Shown: positions 43,237-52,692, counted from the first letter of the stretch. The stretch: DNA of 64,000 bases from Sphingomonas tagetis (GCF_024211275.1 NZ_JAMLDX010000018.1:1-64000), one strand, 5' to 3'. Made by a program: numbers and translations. The notes: generated by a model not told the origin, from the letters alone.

Positions 43237-44552
43237 GCCGCCCGCAGATCGGTAAGGAAGGCGCTGACCGCGCCGCCCAGCGCGTCGGCCTCGGCCTGAA
43301 TCCGCCCCGCCAGTTCCCCCATCTCCTGCGCCCCGTCGCAGGTCGCGCGTGCGGTACCGCTGATCGCCGCGACGTCGCTGCTGATCACGGTGCCCGCCGC
43401 GACGGTTTCCTCGACGGTCAGCGCGATCAGGCGGGTGGTTTCCTCCTGCGTCGCGACCGCGCCTTCGACCGTGTCGGAAAGGCGCGCCATCGCGGCGATG
43501 GCCTGTTCGACATGCGCATGGCCGTCGGCGACGTGCGCGATGCCGGCGCAAAGCTCCTCGACATGCGCGGTGATGCGCCGCGCCGCATCGCCCGCCTGGC
43601 TGGCCAGCGTCTTCACCTCATTGGCGACGACGGTGAAGCCGCGGCCCGCTTCACCCGCGCGCGCCGCCTCGATCGTCGCGTTAAGCGCGAGCAGGTTCAC
43701 CTGCGCCGCGATCTCGCCGATCAGCGCGATCACCGTATCGATCGATTGCGCAGAGTGCATGAGTTCGCGCAGCCGCGTGCCGCCGGTATTGACCAGCGTC
43801 ACCGCATCGCCCGCGGCGGATTTCGCGCGGAGCGTATCGCCGTTGATCGCCGCAAAGGCGTCGGCGAGCAGGCGGCCGCGATCGGCGATGCCGCTCATGC
43901 TCGCGCTGGTCTGCGCGGCGGCAGCGGCTACGGCAGCGGCGCGGTCGCCGGTGTCGCCGGCGCGCGACGCGGTCGAACGGGCATTGCCGCCGATGCGGCT
44001 GGAAAGCTGGGCGAGCGTCCCGGCGAGCGCCGCGACACGATGCTCGAATTGGCGCGCGGCCAGCTCGATCCGCTCCGCCCGCGCGAGTTGGTGGCTCGCT
44101 GCAATTGACCGTTGCTCTGCCGCCAGCTGGATCAGGCGGCGGTTGGCGACGACCGCGAACAGCCGGCCCTGATGCGTCACCATCATGCCCTCATTGCCGT
44201 TTGCCGCGCGATAGGTCTCGATCAGCGTCCCGAGCGGCTCGTCCGCCTCGACCGACGGGCATGCGCGGACATGCGCGGCAAGACCGCTGCCATAGGCCGG
44301 GTTGCGCATCAGCGCATGGCCGAAGGGATTGAGCAGCAGGCGCCGCACATCCTTTTCGAACACCGCGCCGACCGGGCGGTGCGCGGCATCGACCACCGGC
44401 AGCAGCCGCAAGTCCATGCTCGTCTGGAACATCTCGATCGCGGTGAACAGCGTGTCGCCGGGCCGCAGGAATGCCGGATTGCGCTCGCCCGTCGACAGCC
44501 AGTGGCGCGCGGTGGCGGTGGGTTCGGCTCGATCTTCGGATGCGCGCAACAT
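43233..44552 (-). CDS. Soluble methyl-accepting chemotaxis protein with N-terminal CBS-like region
   Basis: 439 residues with no membrane segment. Residues about 15-140 look like a CBS pair (LFTAIEMFQTSMDLRLLPVVDAAHRPVGAVFEKDVRRLL ... EPLGTLIETYRAANGNEGMMVTHQGRLFAVVANRRLI). The rest is a long Ala-rich coiled coil with the MCP signalling tip EIAAQVNLLALNATIEAARAGEAGRGFTVVANEVKTLA. It is therefore a cytoplasmic receptor that may sense a nucleotide or energy state. No che genes are nearby. Confidence 0.88.
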   Translation of the reverse strand: MLRASEDRAEPTATARHWLSTGERNPAFLRPGDTLFTAIEMFQTSMDLRLLPVVDAAHRPVGAVFEKDVRRLLLNPFGHALMRNPAYGSGLAAHVRACPSVEADEPLGTLIETYRAANGNEGMMVTHQGRLFAVVANRRLIQLAAEQRSIAASHQLARAERIELAARQFEHRVAALAGTLAQLSSRIGGNARSTASRAGDTGDRAAAVAAAAAQTSASMSGIADRGRLLADAFAAINGDTLRAKSAAGDAVTLVNTGGTRLRELMHSAQSIDTVIALIGEIAAQVNLLALNATIEAARAGEAGRGFTVVANEVKTLASQAGDAARRITAHVEELCAGIAHVADGHAHVEQAIAAMARLSDTVEGAVATQEETTRLIALTVEETVAAGTVISSDVAAISGTARATCDGAQEMGELAGRIQAEADALGGAVSAFLTDLRAA

Positions 44553-44601
44553 GGCCCGGGACTAGGGCCATGAGGGTAAACGCGCCGTTATCCGGGCGTG
44601 A

Positions 44602-44628
44602 CGCTTTGATGACAAAGCGCGGTTTTTT
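44602..44628 (+). terminator. Terminator-like hairpin on the plus strand
   Basis: A 7-bp stem (cgctttg/caaagcg) with an atga loop is followed by cgg and six T on the plus strand. Both neighbouring genes are on the minus strand, so if active it would stop antisense transcripts; on the minus strand no T-run follows. Confidence 0.45.
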
Positions 44629-44633
44629 GCCTG

Positions 44634-45515
44634 TTACGCGCCTTCCAGCTCGGCCCGGTGGCGTGAGGCGAGGCGGGTGAGCCAATCGACGAACGCGGCG
44701 ACCTGCGCGAAGTGGCGCGTTTCCTCGTGCGTCACCAGCCAGAAGGCGCGGCGCAGCACGATCTCGGGCAGCAACCGGATCAGCTGCGAGCTCGAATCGC
44801 CGATGAAGCAGGGCAGCACCGCGACGCCCGCGCCATAGGTCGCCATGCGAAACTGCGCGTTGATGCTCGACGATCGAAGCTGCGGCTCGGGCGCGCCGGG
44901 GATCTCGTCGAGATAGCGCAGCTCGGGCGCGTAGAGGATGTCGGGGACATAGCCGATCAGCCGGTGCTGGCCGAGGTCGGCGGCGCTGGCGAGCGGCGGG
45001 GCCGCCTTGAGATACTCGCGCGAGGCGTAGAGCCGCAGCCCATAGTCCGCGAGCTTGCGCGTGATCAGCGGCCCGCGCCGCGGCCGCGCGAGCAGCACCG
45101 CGACATCGGTCTCGCGCCGCGAGGGGCTGAGGAAACCGCTTGACGCGACCAGATCGACGGCGAGGCCGGGATGCGCGTCGGCCAGCGTGCCGAGATGGCG
45201 GCTGACGAACCAGGTGCCGAAGCCTTCCGACACGCTCACCCGGATCGTCCCGCGCACCGGCCCGCCGGGGTCGCGGCGCCCGATCGCAGCGGCGGCGCGC
45301 TCCATCTCGCGCGCATGGGTCAGCAGCCGCTCGCCCGCGGGGGTCAGCGACTGGCCGTCCGGACCTTGCTCGAACAATCGCTCGCCGACCGATTTCTCCA
45401 GCCGGCGCAGGCGGCGCCCCGCGGTGGTCGCGTCGATCGCAAGCATATCCGCGGCCTTCGCCAGCTGTCCGGTGCGCGCGATGGCGAGAAAGATGGGCAA
45501 GTCGCTCCACTCCAT
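44634..45515 (-). CDS. LysR family transcriptional regulator
   Basis: 293 residues with an N-terminal winged helix-turn-helix (WSDLPIFLAIARTGQLAKAADMLAIDATTAGRRLRRLEKSVGERLFEQ) and a LysR substrate-binding domain. The start at 45515 (MEWSDLP) matches the usual LysR N-terminus. It is divergent from mmsA, so it is the likely activator of valine catabolism. A palindrome at 45519-45532, just upstream of its own start, is a candidate binding site. Confidence 0.92.
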   Translation of the reverse strand: MEWSDLPIFLAIARTGQLAKAADMLAIDATTAGRRLRRLEKSVGERLFEQGPDGQSLTPAGERLLTHAREMERAAAAIGRRDPGGPVRGTIRVSVSEGFGTWFVSRHLGTLADAHPGLAVDLVASSGFLSPSRRETDVAVLLARPRRGPLITRKLADYGLRLYASREYLKAAPPLASAADLGQHRLIGYVPDILYAPELRYLDEIPGAPEPQLRSSSINAQFRMATYGAGVAVLPCFIGDSSSQLIRLLPEIVLRRAFWLVTHEETRHFAQVAAFVDWLTRLASRHRAELEGA

Positions 45516-45518
45516 CGC

Positions 45519-45532
45519 CTGCAAATATGCAG
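45519..45532. promoter_or_regulatory. Candidate LysR operator between the regulator and mmsA
   Basis: ctgcaaatatgcag has 5-bp inverted arms and contains a T-N-A dyad of the LysR type. It lies 4 bases upstream of the LysR start codon and 76 bases before mmsA, where self-repression and activation of mmsA would be expected. Confidence 0.5.
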
Positions 45533-45607
45533 GTTGTGGCTGCATGTCGATGGGTTGCCGCGCCGGAGGGTGGGGTGCAGACAGCGCCGCAACACAGGAG
45601 AGAGATG

Positions 45608-47122
45608 ATGGCGACCGCGGTTCGCGAGATTTCACACTTCATCGGCAATGCCGCGACGGCCGGCACCGGCACGCGCCGCTCGGACGTGTTCGATCCCAAC
45701 ACGGGCAAGGTGCAGGCGCAGGTGACGCTCGGCGCGCAGGCCGATCTCGACGCGGCGATGGCGCTCGCGGTCAAGGCGCAGATCGGCTGGGCGGCGACCA
45801 ACCCGCAGCGCCGCGCACGCGTCATGTTCAACTTCAAGGCGCTGATCGAGAAGCACATGGACGAGCTGGCGCATCTGCTCAGCTCCGAACATGGCAAGGT
45901 AATCGCGGACTCGAAGGGCGACATCCAGCGCGGGCTCGAAGTAATCGAGTTCGCCTGCGGCATCCCGCATGTGCTCAAGGGCGAGTACACCCAGGGCGCG
46001 GGGCCGGGGATCGACGTCTATTCGATGCGTCAGCCGCTTGGCGTGGTCGCCGGGATCACCCCGTTCAACTTCCCGGCGATGATCCCGATGTGGATGTTCG
46101 GCATCGCCATCGCGGTCGGCAACGCCTTCATCCTCAAGCCGAGCGAGCGCGATCCGTCGGTGCCCGTCCGCCTCGCCGAACTGATGCTCGAAGCCGGGCT
46201 GCCCGAAGGCGTGCTGCAGGTCGTGCAGGGCGACAAGGAGATGGTCGACGCGATCCTCGACCATCCGGAGATCAAGGCGGTGAGCTTCGTCGGCTCGTCC
46301 GACATCGCGCATTATGTCTATCGCCGCGGCGTCGAGGCGGGCAAGCGCGTGCAGGCGATGGGCGGGGCCAAGAACCATGGCATCGTCATGCCCGATGCCG
46401 ACCTCGATCAGGTCGTCAACGACCTCGCCGGCGCTGCGTTCGGCTCGGCGGGCGAGCGCTGCATGGCGCTGCCGGTGGTCGTGCCGGTCGGCGAGAAGAC
46501 CGCGATTGCGCTGCGCGAAAAGCTGATCCCGGCGATCGATGCGCTGCGCGTCGGCGTCTCGACCGACAATGACGCGCATTACGGCCCGGTCGTCACCGCC
46601 GCGCACAAGGCCAAGATCGAAAGCTATATCCAGATGGGCGTCGACGAGGGCGCCGAGCTGGTGGTCGACGGCCGCGGCTTCAGCTTGCAGGGGCATGAGG
46701 ACGGCTTCTTCGTCGGCCCGACGCTGTTCGACCGCGTGACGCCGCAGATGCGCTCCTACCAGGAGGAAATCTTCGGCCCGGTGCTCCAGATGGTCCGCGC
46801 CGACGGCTTCGAGGATGCGCTCAAGCTCGCCAGCGACCACCAGTACGGCAACGGCGTCGCGATCTTCACCCGCAACGGCCACGCCGCGCGCGAGTTCGCG
46901 GCGCGCGTCAATGTCGGCATGGTCGGCATCAACGTGCCGATCCCGGTGCCGGTTGCCTATCACAGCTTTGGCGGGTGGAAGCGCAGCGCTTTCGGCGACA
47001 CCAACCAGCACGGCATGGAGGGGGTGAAGTTCTTCACCAAGGTGAAGACGATCACCCAGCGCTGGCCCGATGGCGGCGTAGGCGACGCCGCCAACGCGTT
47101 CGTCATTCCGACGATGGGGTAA
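45608..47122 (+). CDS. mmsA: Methylmalonate-semialdehyde dehydrogenase (acylating)
   Basis: Converts methylmalonate semialdehyde to propionyl-CoA in valine breakdown. The 504-residue aldehyde dehydrogenase has GVVAGITPFNFPAMIPMWMF, FVGSSDIAHYVYRRG, the catalytic Cys in FGSAGERCMALPVVVPVG, and the MmsA-type end VNVGMVGINVPIPVPVAYHSFGGWKRSAFGD. Two adjacent ATGs exist (45605, 45608); the second has the better spacing to aggag. It is the first gene of a five-gene operon. Confidence 0.95.
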   Translation: MATAVREISHFIGNAATAGTGTRRSDVFDPNTGKVQAQVTLGAQADLDAAMALAVKAQIGWAATNPQRRARVMFNFKALIEKHMDELAHLLSSEHGKVIADSKGDIQRGLEVIEFACGIPHVLKGEYTQGAGPGIDVYSMRQPLGVVAGITPFNFPAMIPMWMFGIAIAVGNAFILKPSERDPSVPVRLAELMLEAGLPEGVLQVVQGDKEMVDAILDHPEIKAVSFVGSSDIAHYVYRRGVEAGKRVQAMGGAKNHGIVMPDADLDQVVNDLAGAAFGSAGERCMALPVVVPVGEKTAIALREKLIPAIDALRVGVSTDNDAHYGPVVTAAHKAKIESYIQMGVDEGAELVVDGRGFSLQGHEDGFFVGPTLFDRVTPQMRSYQEEIFGPVLQMVRADGFEDALKLASDHQYGNGVAIFTRNGHAAREFAARVNVGMVGINVPIPVPVAYHSFGGWKRSAFGDTNQHGMEGVKFFTKVKTITQRWPDGGVGDAANAFVIPTMG

Positions 47123-47125
47123 TCG

Positions 47126-48286
47126 ATGACCGACCAGTTCGACCTGACCGAGGACCAGCGCGCCATTCAGGACATGGCGCGCAAATTCACCGCCGACGCG
47201 ATCACGCCGCACGCCGCCGAGTGGGACGAGCAGCACCACTTCCCGCGCGACACGGTGAAGGCCGCCGCCGAGCTCGGCTTCGGTGCGATCTACGTCTCCG
47301 GGGAATCGGGCGGGATCGGCCTTGGCCGCCTTGAATCCGCGCTGATCATGGAGGCCATGGCCTATGGCTGCGTGCCGACCAGCGCGTTCATCTCGATCCA
47401 CAACATGGCGAGCTGGATGATCGACCGGTTCGGCGGGCAGACGGTGAAGGACAAATACCTTCCCTCGCTGATCTCGATGGACCTGATCGCCAGCTATTGC
47501 CTGACCGAGCCCTCGTCCGGCTCCGATGCGGCGGCGCTCAAGACCCGCGCGGTTCGGGACGGCGACCATTATGTCGTCAACGGCTCGAAGCAGTTCATCT
47601 CGGGCGCGGGCGTCAACGACATCTATGTGACGATGGTCCGCACCGGCCCAAATACCCCCGAGGGCAACGGGCCGAAGGGGATCACCTGCATGGTGATCGA
47701 AAAGGACATGCCCGGCGTCAGCTTCGGCGCGAAGGAGCGCAAGCTCGGCTGGAACGCCAGCCCGACCGCGGGCGTGACGTTCGAAAATGTCCGTGTGCCG
47801 GTCGAGAATATCGTCGGCGGCGAGGGCGAGGGCTTCCGCATCGCGATGATGGGGCTGGACGGCGGGCGGCTCAACATCGGTGCGACCTCGCTCGGCGGTG
47901 CGCAGCGTTGCCTCGACGAGGCGGTGAAGTACACCAAGGAGCGCCAGCAGTTCGGCAAGGCGATCGCCGATTTCCAGAACACGCAGTTCACGCTCGCCGA
48001 CATGGCGACCGAGCTGGAGGCCGCCCGCGCGCTGCTCTATCTCGCTGCCGCCAAGGTCAGCGCCAACGCGCCCGACAAGACCAAGTTCGCCGCGATGGCC
48101 AAGCGTTTCGCCACCGACACCGGCTCGTCGGTGGTCGATCGCGCGCTCCAGCTGCACGGCGGCTATGGCTATCTCAAGGACTATCCGATCGAGCGTTTCT
48201 GGCGCGACCTGCGCGTCAATTCGATCCTGGAGGGGACCAATCAGGTGATGCGGATGATCGTCGGGCGGGAACTGACGCGGCAATGA
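47126..48286 (+). CDS. Isobutyryl-CoA dehydrogenase-type acyl-CoA dehydrogenase
   Basis: FAD enzyme that oxidises isobutyryl-CoA to methacrylyl-CoA. The 386-residue protein shows LTEPSSGSDAAALKTRA, FISGAGVNDIYVTMVRTG, the LQLHGGYGYLKDYPIERFWRD signature and the catalytic-base Glu in SILEGTNQVMRMIVGREL. Its place between mmsA and the hydroxyisobutyryl-CoA hydrolase gene supports the isobutyryl-CoA role. Its stop overlaps the next start by 4 bases. Confidence 0.93.
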   Translation: MTDQFDLTEDQRAIQDMARKFTADAITPHAAEWDEQHHFPRDTVKAAAELGFGAIYVSGESGGIGLGRLESALIMEAMAYGCVPTSAFISIHNMASWMIDRFGGQTVKDKYLPSLISMDLIASYCLTEPSSGSDAAALKTRAVRDGDHYVVNGSKQFISGAGVNDIYVTMVRTGPNTPEGNGPKGITCMVIEKDMPGVSFGAKERKLGWNASPTAGVTFENVRVPVENIVGGEGEGFRIAMMGLDGGRLNIGATSLGGAQRCLDEAVKYTKERQQFGKAIADFQNTQFTLADMATELEAARALLYLAAAKVSANAPDKTKFAAMAKRFATDTGSSVVDRALQLHGGYGYLKDYPIERFWRDLRVNSILEGTNQVMRMIVGRELTRQ

Positions 48287-49326
48287 CCGATGACGTGCTG
48301 ATCTCCGTGGAGGGTAGGGTCGGTCGTATCCGGCTCAACCGCCCGAAAGCAATCCACGCGCTCAACACCGGCATGTGCGCCGCCGCGCTCGATGCGCTGA
48401 ACGCCTGGCGCAGCGACCCGGCGGTCGAGGTGGTAATGATCGACCACGCTGAGGGACGCGGCTTCTGTGCCGGTGGCGACATCCGCATGGCCGCCGAAAG
48501 CGGGGCGGGCGATGGCAGCGCAGCGCGCGACTTCTTCCGCGTCGAATACCGCATGAACCACGCGCTGTTCACCTATGCCAAGCCGATCGTGGCGTTCATG
48601 GACGGCATCACGATGGGCGGTGGCGTCGGGATTTCGCAGCCGGCGAAATATCGAGTGGCGACGGAGAACACGAAGTTCGCCATGCCGGAGACCGGGATCG
48701 GGCTGTTCCCCGATGTCGGCGGCGGCTGGTATCTGTCGCGGCTGCCGGGGCGGATCGGCCAGTATCTCGCGGTGACCGGACACCGGATCGACGGCGCCGA
48801 GTGCGTCGCGCTGGGGCTGGCGAGCCATTACCTGCCGTTCGACAGGCTGGACGAGGCCAAGGCGCGCATCACCGCCGATCCGCAGGGTATCGAGGCAGTG
48901 CTGAACGAACTGTCGGCCCCGGCCCCCGATGCCCGCATCCTCGCGCATCGCGGTGCGATCGACCGGCTGTTCGCGTCGGACAGGCTCGAGGATATCATCG
49001 TCGCGCTCGAGGCCGATGGCGGCGACTGGGCGGCGCAGCAGCTCGCCACGATCCGCACCAAATCGCCGCAGGCGATGAAAGTCAGCCTCAAACTCCTCCT
49101 CGACGGCGCGACGATGCCGACCTTCGAGGACGAGATGCGGCAGGAGTTCGCGGTCGCCGCCCATGTCGTCCAGCGCCACGACTTCGTCGAAGGCGTGCGC
49201 GCGCTGATCGTCGACAAGGACAATGCGCCGCGCTGGGACCCGGCGACGCCCGCGGATGTCAGCGATCACTTGATCGACCAGATTTTCGCGCCATTGCCGG
49301 ACGATCAGGCGTGGTCGCCAGCATAG
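48283..49326 (+). CDS. 3-hydroxyisobutyryl-CoA hydrolase
   Basis: 347 residues of the crotonase fold, longer than simple enoyl-CoA hydratases. The HIBCH pattern is clear: GRGFCAGGDIRMAAE, ITMGGGVGISQPAKYRVATENTKFAMPETGIGLFPDVGGGWYLSRLPG with the catalytic Glu, and a C-terminal FEDEMRQEFAVAAHVVQRHDFVEGVRALIVDKDN region that marks the hydrolase. It releases 3-hydroxyisobutyrate from its CoA ester. Its ATG overlaps the dehydrogenase stop. Confidence 0.93.
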   Translation: MTDDVLISVEGRVGRIRLNRPKAIHALNTGMCAAALDALNAWRSDPAVEVVMIDHAEGRGFCAGGDIRMAAESGAGDGSAARDFFRVEYRMNHALFTYAKPIVAFMDGITMGGGVGISQPAKYRVATENTKFAMPETGIGLFPDVGGGWYLSRLPGRIGQYLAVTGHRIDGAECVALGLASHYLPFDRLDEAKARITADPQGIEAVLNELSAPAPDARILAHRGAIDRLFASDRLEDIIVALEADGGDWAAQQLATIRTKSPQAMKVSLKLLLDGATMPTFEDEMRQEFAVAAHVVQRHDFVEGVRALIVDKDNAPRWDPATPADVSDHLIDQIFAPLPDDQAWSPA

Positions 49327-49334
49327 GAGAAGAC

Positions 49335-50108
49335 ATGAGCTACGAAACCATCCTCGTCGAACAGCGCGGCGCCGTGACGCTGGTGACGCTCAACCGCCCG
49401 CAGGCTCTTAACGCGCTCAACAGCGCGGTGCTGGCCGACCTGCTCGACGCCTTCGCCAAATTCGACGCCGACGCCTCGCAGGGCTGCGCGGTGCTGACCG
49501 GCGGCGAAAAGGCGTTCGCAGCGGGCGCGGACATCAAGGAGATGTCGTCGCAGGGCTTTGCCGACATGTACGGCAGCAATTTCTTCGCCGGCTGGGAAGG
49601 CTTCACCCGCACGCGCAAGCCGGTGATCGCGGCGGTCGCGGGCTTCGCGCTCGGCGGCGGGTGCGAGCTGGCGATGATGTGCGACTTCATCCTCGCCGCC
49701 GACACCGCCAAGTTCGGCCAGCCCGAGGTCAAGTTGGCGGTCGCGCCGGGCATGGGCGGCTCGCAGCGGCTGGCGCGCGCGGTCGGCAAGGCCAAGGCGA
49801 TGGACATGTGTCTCACCGGTCGCATGATGGGCGCGGAAGAGGCCGAACGTGCCGGCCTCGTCAGCCGCATCGTTCCCGCCGCCGATCTGGTCGAGGAAGC
49901 GGTCAAGACCGCCGCGACCATCGCGGGCATGGCGCCGCTGTCGGTGCTGGCGAACAAGGAGCTGGTCAACGCCGCGTTCGAGACGACGCTGGCGCAGGGC
50001 GTGCAGTTTGAGCGGCGGCTGTTCCACGGCCTGTTCGGCACCGCCGATCAGAAGGAAGGCATGGCCGCGTTCGTTGAGAAGCGGCCCGGCAACTGGACGG
50101 GGAAATAA
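49335..50108 (+). CDS. Enoyl-CoA hydratase
   Basis: 257 residues with crotonase motifs: TLVTLNRPQALNALNSAVL, the oxyanion-hole segment GEKAFAAGADIKEM, and the two catalytic Glu regions in GFALGGGCELAMMCDF and FGQPEVKLAVAPGMGGSQRLARAVG. In this operon it should hydrate methacrylyl-CoA to 3-hydroxyisobutyryl-CoA, although the family is broad. aggagaag precedes the ATG. Confidence 0.93.
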   Translation: MSYETILVEQRGAVTLVTLNRPQALNALNSAVLADLLDAFAKFDADASQGCAVLTGGEKAFAAGADIKEMSSQGFADMYGSNFFAGWEGFTRTRKPVIAAVAGFALGGGCELAMMCDFILAADTAKFGQPEVKLAVAPGMGGSQRLARAVGKAKAMDMCLTGRMMGAEEAERAGLVSRIVPAADLVEEAVKTAATIAGMAPLSVLANKELVNAAFETTLAQGVQFERRLFHGLFGTADQKEGMAAFVEKRPGNWTGK

Positions 50109-50111
50109 GGC

Positions 50112-50990
50112 ATGGCACGCGTTGGTTTCATCGGGCTCGGCAATATGGGCGGCGGCATGGCCGCGAACCTTGCCAAGGCGGGGCATGACGTCCGCGCCTT
50201 CGACCTCTCCGCCGAGGCGCTGGAGCGCGCCAGGGCGGCGGGCTGCCTGCCCGTCGAGAGCGCCGCCGCCGCTGCGGAGGGCGCCGAAGCGGTGATCACG
50301 ATGCTGCCCGCCGGCAAGCATGTCGCGCAGGTCTATGAGGACAGCGTGTTCGGCGCGGCGGATACCGGCGCGATCCTGATCGACTGCTCGACGATCGACG
50401 TCGATACCGCGCGCCGTGTCGCCGATGCGGCAATCGCCAAGGGGCTGGCGGCGGTCGATGCGCCGGTGTCCGGCGGGATCGCGGCCGCAAGCGCCGGCAC
50501 GCTCACCTTCATGGTCGGCGGCGACGATGCCGCGTTCGCGCGCGCCGAACCCTTCCTGTCGGCGATGGGCAAGGCGGTGATCCATGCCGGCGCCAATGGC
50601 GCGGGCCAGGCGGCGAAGATCTGCAACAACATGCTGCTCGGCGCGACGATGGTCGCCACCTGCGAAGCGATGCTGCTGGCGAAGAAGCTGGGGCTCGATC
50701 CGCAGACCTTCTACGACATCGCCTCGGTGTCATCCGGCTCGTGCTGGTCGCTCAACACCTACGCCCCGCTCCCCGGCGTCGGGCCGCAGACGCCTGCCGA
50801 CAATGGCTATCAGGGCGGCTTCGCGGCGGGCCTGATGCTCAAGGACCTCAAGCTCGCGATGGAAGCCGCCGCGAGCGCTGACGCCAACACCCCGATGGGT
50901 GCGCGCGCGGCGGAACTCTACACGCAGTTCGCCGATGCCGGGAATGCCGGGGTCGATTTCTCGGGCATCATCCGGATGCTCGACGAATGA
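50112..50990 (+). CDS. mmsB: 3-hydroxyisobutyrate dehydrogenase
   Basis: Oxidises 3-hydroxyisobutyrate to methylmalonate semialdehyde, the substrate of MmsA. The 292-residue protein has the NAD-binding start VGFIGLGNMGGGMAANLAKAGHDV, the family motif VDAPVSGGIAAASAGTLTFMVGG, and the catalytic Lys in GQAAKICNNMLLGATM. It begins 3 bases after the hydratase stop. Together the five genes cover isobutyryl-CoA to propionyl-CoA. Confidence 0.96.
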   Translation: MARVGFIGLGNMGGGMAANLAKAGHDVRAFDLSAEALERARAAGCLPVESAAAAAEGAEAVITMLPAGKHVAQVYEDSVFGAADTGAILIDCSTIDVDTARRVADAAIAKGLAAVDAPVSGGIAAASAGTLTFMVGGDDAAFARAEPFLSAMGKAVIHAGANGAGQAAKICNNMLLGATMVATCEAMLLAKKLGLDPQTFYDIASVSSGSCWSLNTYAPLPGVGPQTPADNGYQGGFAAGLMLKDLKLAMEAAASADANTPMGARAAELYTQFADAGNAGVDFSGIIRMLDE

Positions 50991-50993
50991 GCC

Positions 50994-52622
50994 TTACGGG
51001 GCGGGGCAGGTCGTGCCCGGCCCGGCGTCCAGGTCGAGGCAGCGGCCATCGATCTCGTCCGCCGGCACCTTGAGCCCGATCGTCGCGGCGAGCGTCGGCA
51101 GGATATCGACCGTCTCGACCGACATCGGCTGCTCGAACCCCGTCAGCCCCTTGCGCCAGAACAGGATCGGCACGCGCCGGTCATAGTCCCAGAAGCTGCC
51201 GTGCGTGGCGGTGCTGCCCTTCGATCCGTCCGAAATCGGCGTGATCCGCGGCTTCAACGCCACCACGAAATCGCCCGAGCGCCCCTCGACATAGGAAGCG
51301 CGCGCGCGCTGGAGCAGCGTCCACGTCTCGGGCGGCCCCTTCGGGCCGGGCGTGGCGAGAATTTCCTCGCGGGTCAGCACCGCCTGCACCTGCCGGTGCG
51401 CCGCGAGCGCGCGCGCGATCTCCGTCATCGCCCGTTTGCGCTTGCCGCCGGTGACCTTGGGATCGACCCACATATCGCCGAAATTCCCGCCCCATAGCAG
51501 CTGGCCCGATATGCCGAGCTTGCGCGCGATCGGCTCGCCGATCTGCTTCGCGCTGAATCCGGCATCGACTCGTGCCGCTTCGGTGATGCCGTGCATGTTG
51601 TGCCGCTCGGGCAGGTCATGGCCGCCATGATCGGCGGTCAGCACCACCTGATAGTCGATGCCGGTCGCGTCGAGCGTCTCGAAGAACGTGCCGAGCGTGC
51701 GGTCGAGCGCGGCCATCTGCAGGCACATCTCGGTGCCCTCGGTGCCATAGGTGTGCCCGATATAGTCGCTGGCCGAGGCGCCGACGATCAGCAGGTCGGT
51801 CGCCGCACCTTCGCCGAGCTTCATCTCCGCGCGCATCTCCGCGGCGAGCGCGACGATCGCGGCGTCGAATTCGGGCGAGGCGCGGAACTTGCCGGTCTCC
51901 CCCGCGGCGCGCGCGAAGCGGCCGGTACCGACGGTCTTGCCCCCGCCGACCGGCACCGCGACGTCGCGCGAGCGGCAAAAGGCGGGCAGGTCGCGGGCGG
52001 GCTGAGCCTGCGCGATCCCCGCGGTGACGGCGGCGTTCGCGCGGGTGACGGCGCTGGGTTCGGCGCGACCGACATAGCTGACGAAGCCCTTGCCGCCCCA
52101 CCACCACGCCTGATCGGGATTCTGCCCCGACATCATCACCGCCGCGCGGTCCTTGCCCGCGACCGCGACCACGCGCGTCGCAGGCGCGGCGGCTTTCATC
52201 CGCTCGCCCAGCGTGGGCACCTTCAGATGCCATGGCGAGACGGTGTAGCTGGACGAACTGCTGCCCGGCACGCGTTCGTCCTCGCTGCAATAGACGGTCT
52301 TGTCCGCCCGCGCGGTCTTCAGATCGACCCAGTCATTGGCGATGATCCCGCTGCGCGCGGGGCGGCTGCCGGTGAGGATGGTCGAGTGGCCGGGACAAGT
52401 CTCGGTCGCGGCATGGCTCTGATAACCCGAAGGAAACACCACCCCATTGGCCAGCCGCGCGAGCCCGCCGGTGAAGTGCTGGCGATATTCCGCGAACACG
52501 TCGGCCGAGAACTGATCGACCGCGATCGCGACGATCAGCCGCGGCGGTTTCGCCGGTGGCGCCGCTTCCTGCGCAAGAGCGGGGGCGGCGAGCAGCAAGG
52601 CGGCGGCGAACGGGCGAAACAT
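50994..52622 (-). CDS. Alkaline phosphatase of the Sphingomonas SPAP/PafA type
   Basis: 542 residues with a signal peptide (MFRPFAAALLLAAPALAQ). The active-site stretch SHAATETCPGHSTILTG provides the Thr nucleophile seen in SPAP/PafA enzymes in place of the Ser of PhoA. An N in GIIANDW, the K-x-R of VAVAGKDRAAVMMSG, and metal ligands in AIAVDQ, GASASDYIGHTYG and LTADHGGHDLPERHNMHG complete the site. Such monoesterases are secreted and not repressed by phosphate in Flavobacteria. It ends 3 bases from mmsB in convergent orientation and is divergent from the DsbD-like gene. Confidence 0.93.
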   Translation of the reverse strand: MFRPFAAALLLAAPALAQEAAPPAKPPRLIVAIAVDQFSADVFAEYRQHFTGGLARLANGVVFPSGYQSHAATETCPGHSTILTGSRPARSGIIANDWVDLKTARADKTVYCSEDERVPGSSSSSYTVSPWHLKVPTLGERMKAAAPATRVVAVAGKDRAAVMMSGQNPDQAWWWGGKGFVSYVGRAEPSAVTRANAAVTAGIAQAQPARDLPAFCRSRDVAVPVGGGKTVGTGRFARAAGETGKFRASPEFDAAIVALAAEMRAEMKLGEGAATDLLIVGASASDYIGHTYGTEGTEMCLQMAALDRTLGTFFETLDATGIDYQVVLTADHGGHDLPERHNMHGITEAARVDAGFSAKQIGEPIARKLGISGQLLWGGNFGDMWVDPKVTGGKRKRAMTEIARALAAHRQVQAVLTREEILATPGPKGPPETWTLLQRARASYVEGRSGDFVVALKPRITPISDGSKGSTATHGSFWDYDRRVPILFWRKGLTGFEQPMSVETVDILPTLAATIGLKVPADEIDGRCLDLDAGPGTTCPAP

Positions 52623-52692
52623 CTTCCCTCCGGATGGCTAAAACGGCCGCGCCCGCTATGTTCGATCCATTCCGGCCCGGCAAGGATGCCCA

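Noticed and set aside
45632..48283. Long minus-strand open frame over mmsA and the acyl-CoA dehydrogenase gene
   Set aside because: It overlaps two confidently identified genes in antisense and shows only His/Arg/Asp-rich composition without motifs.
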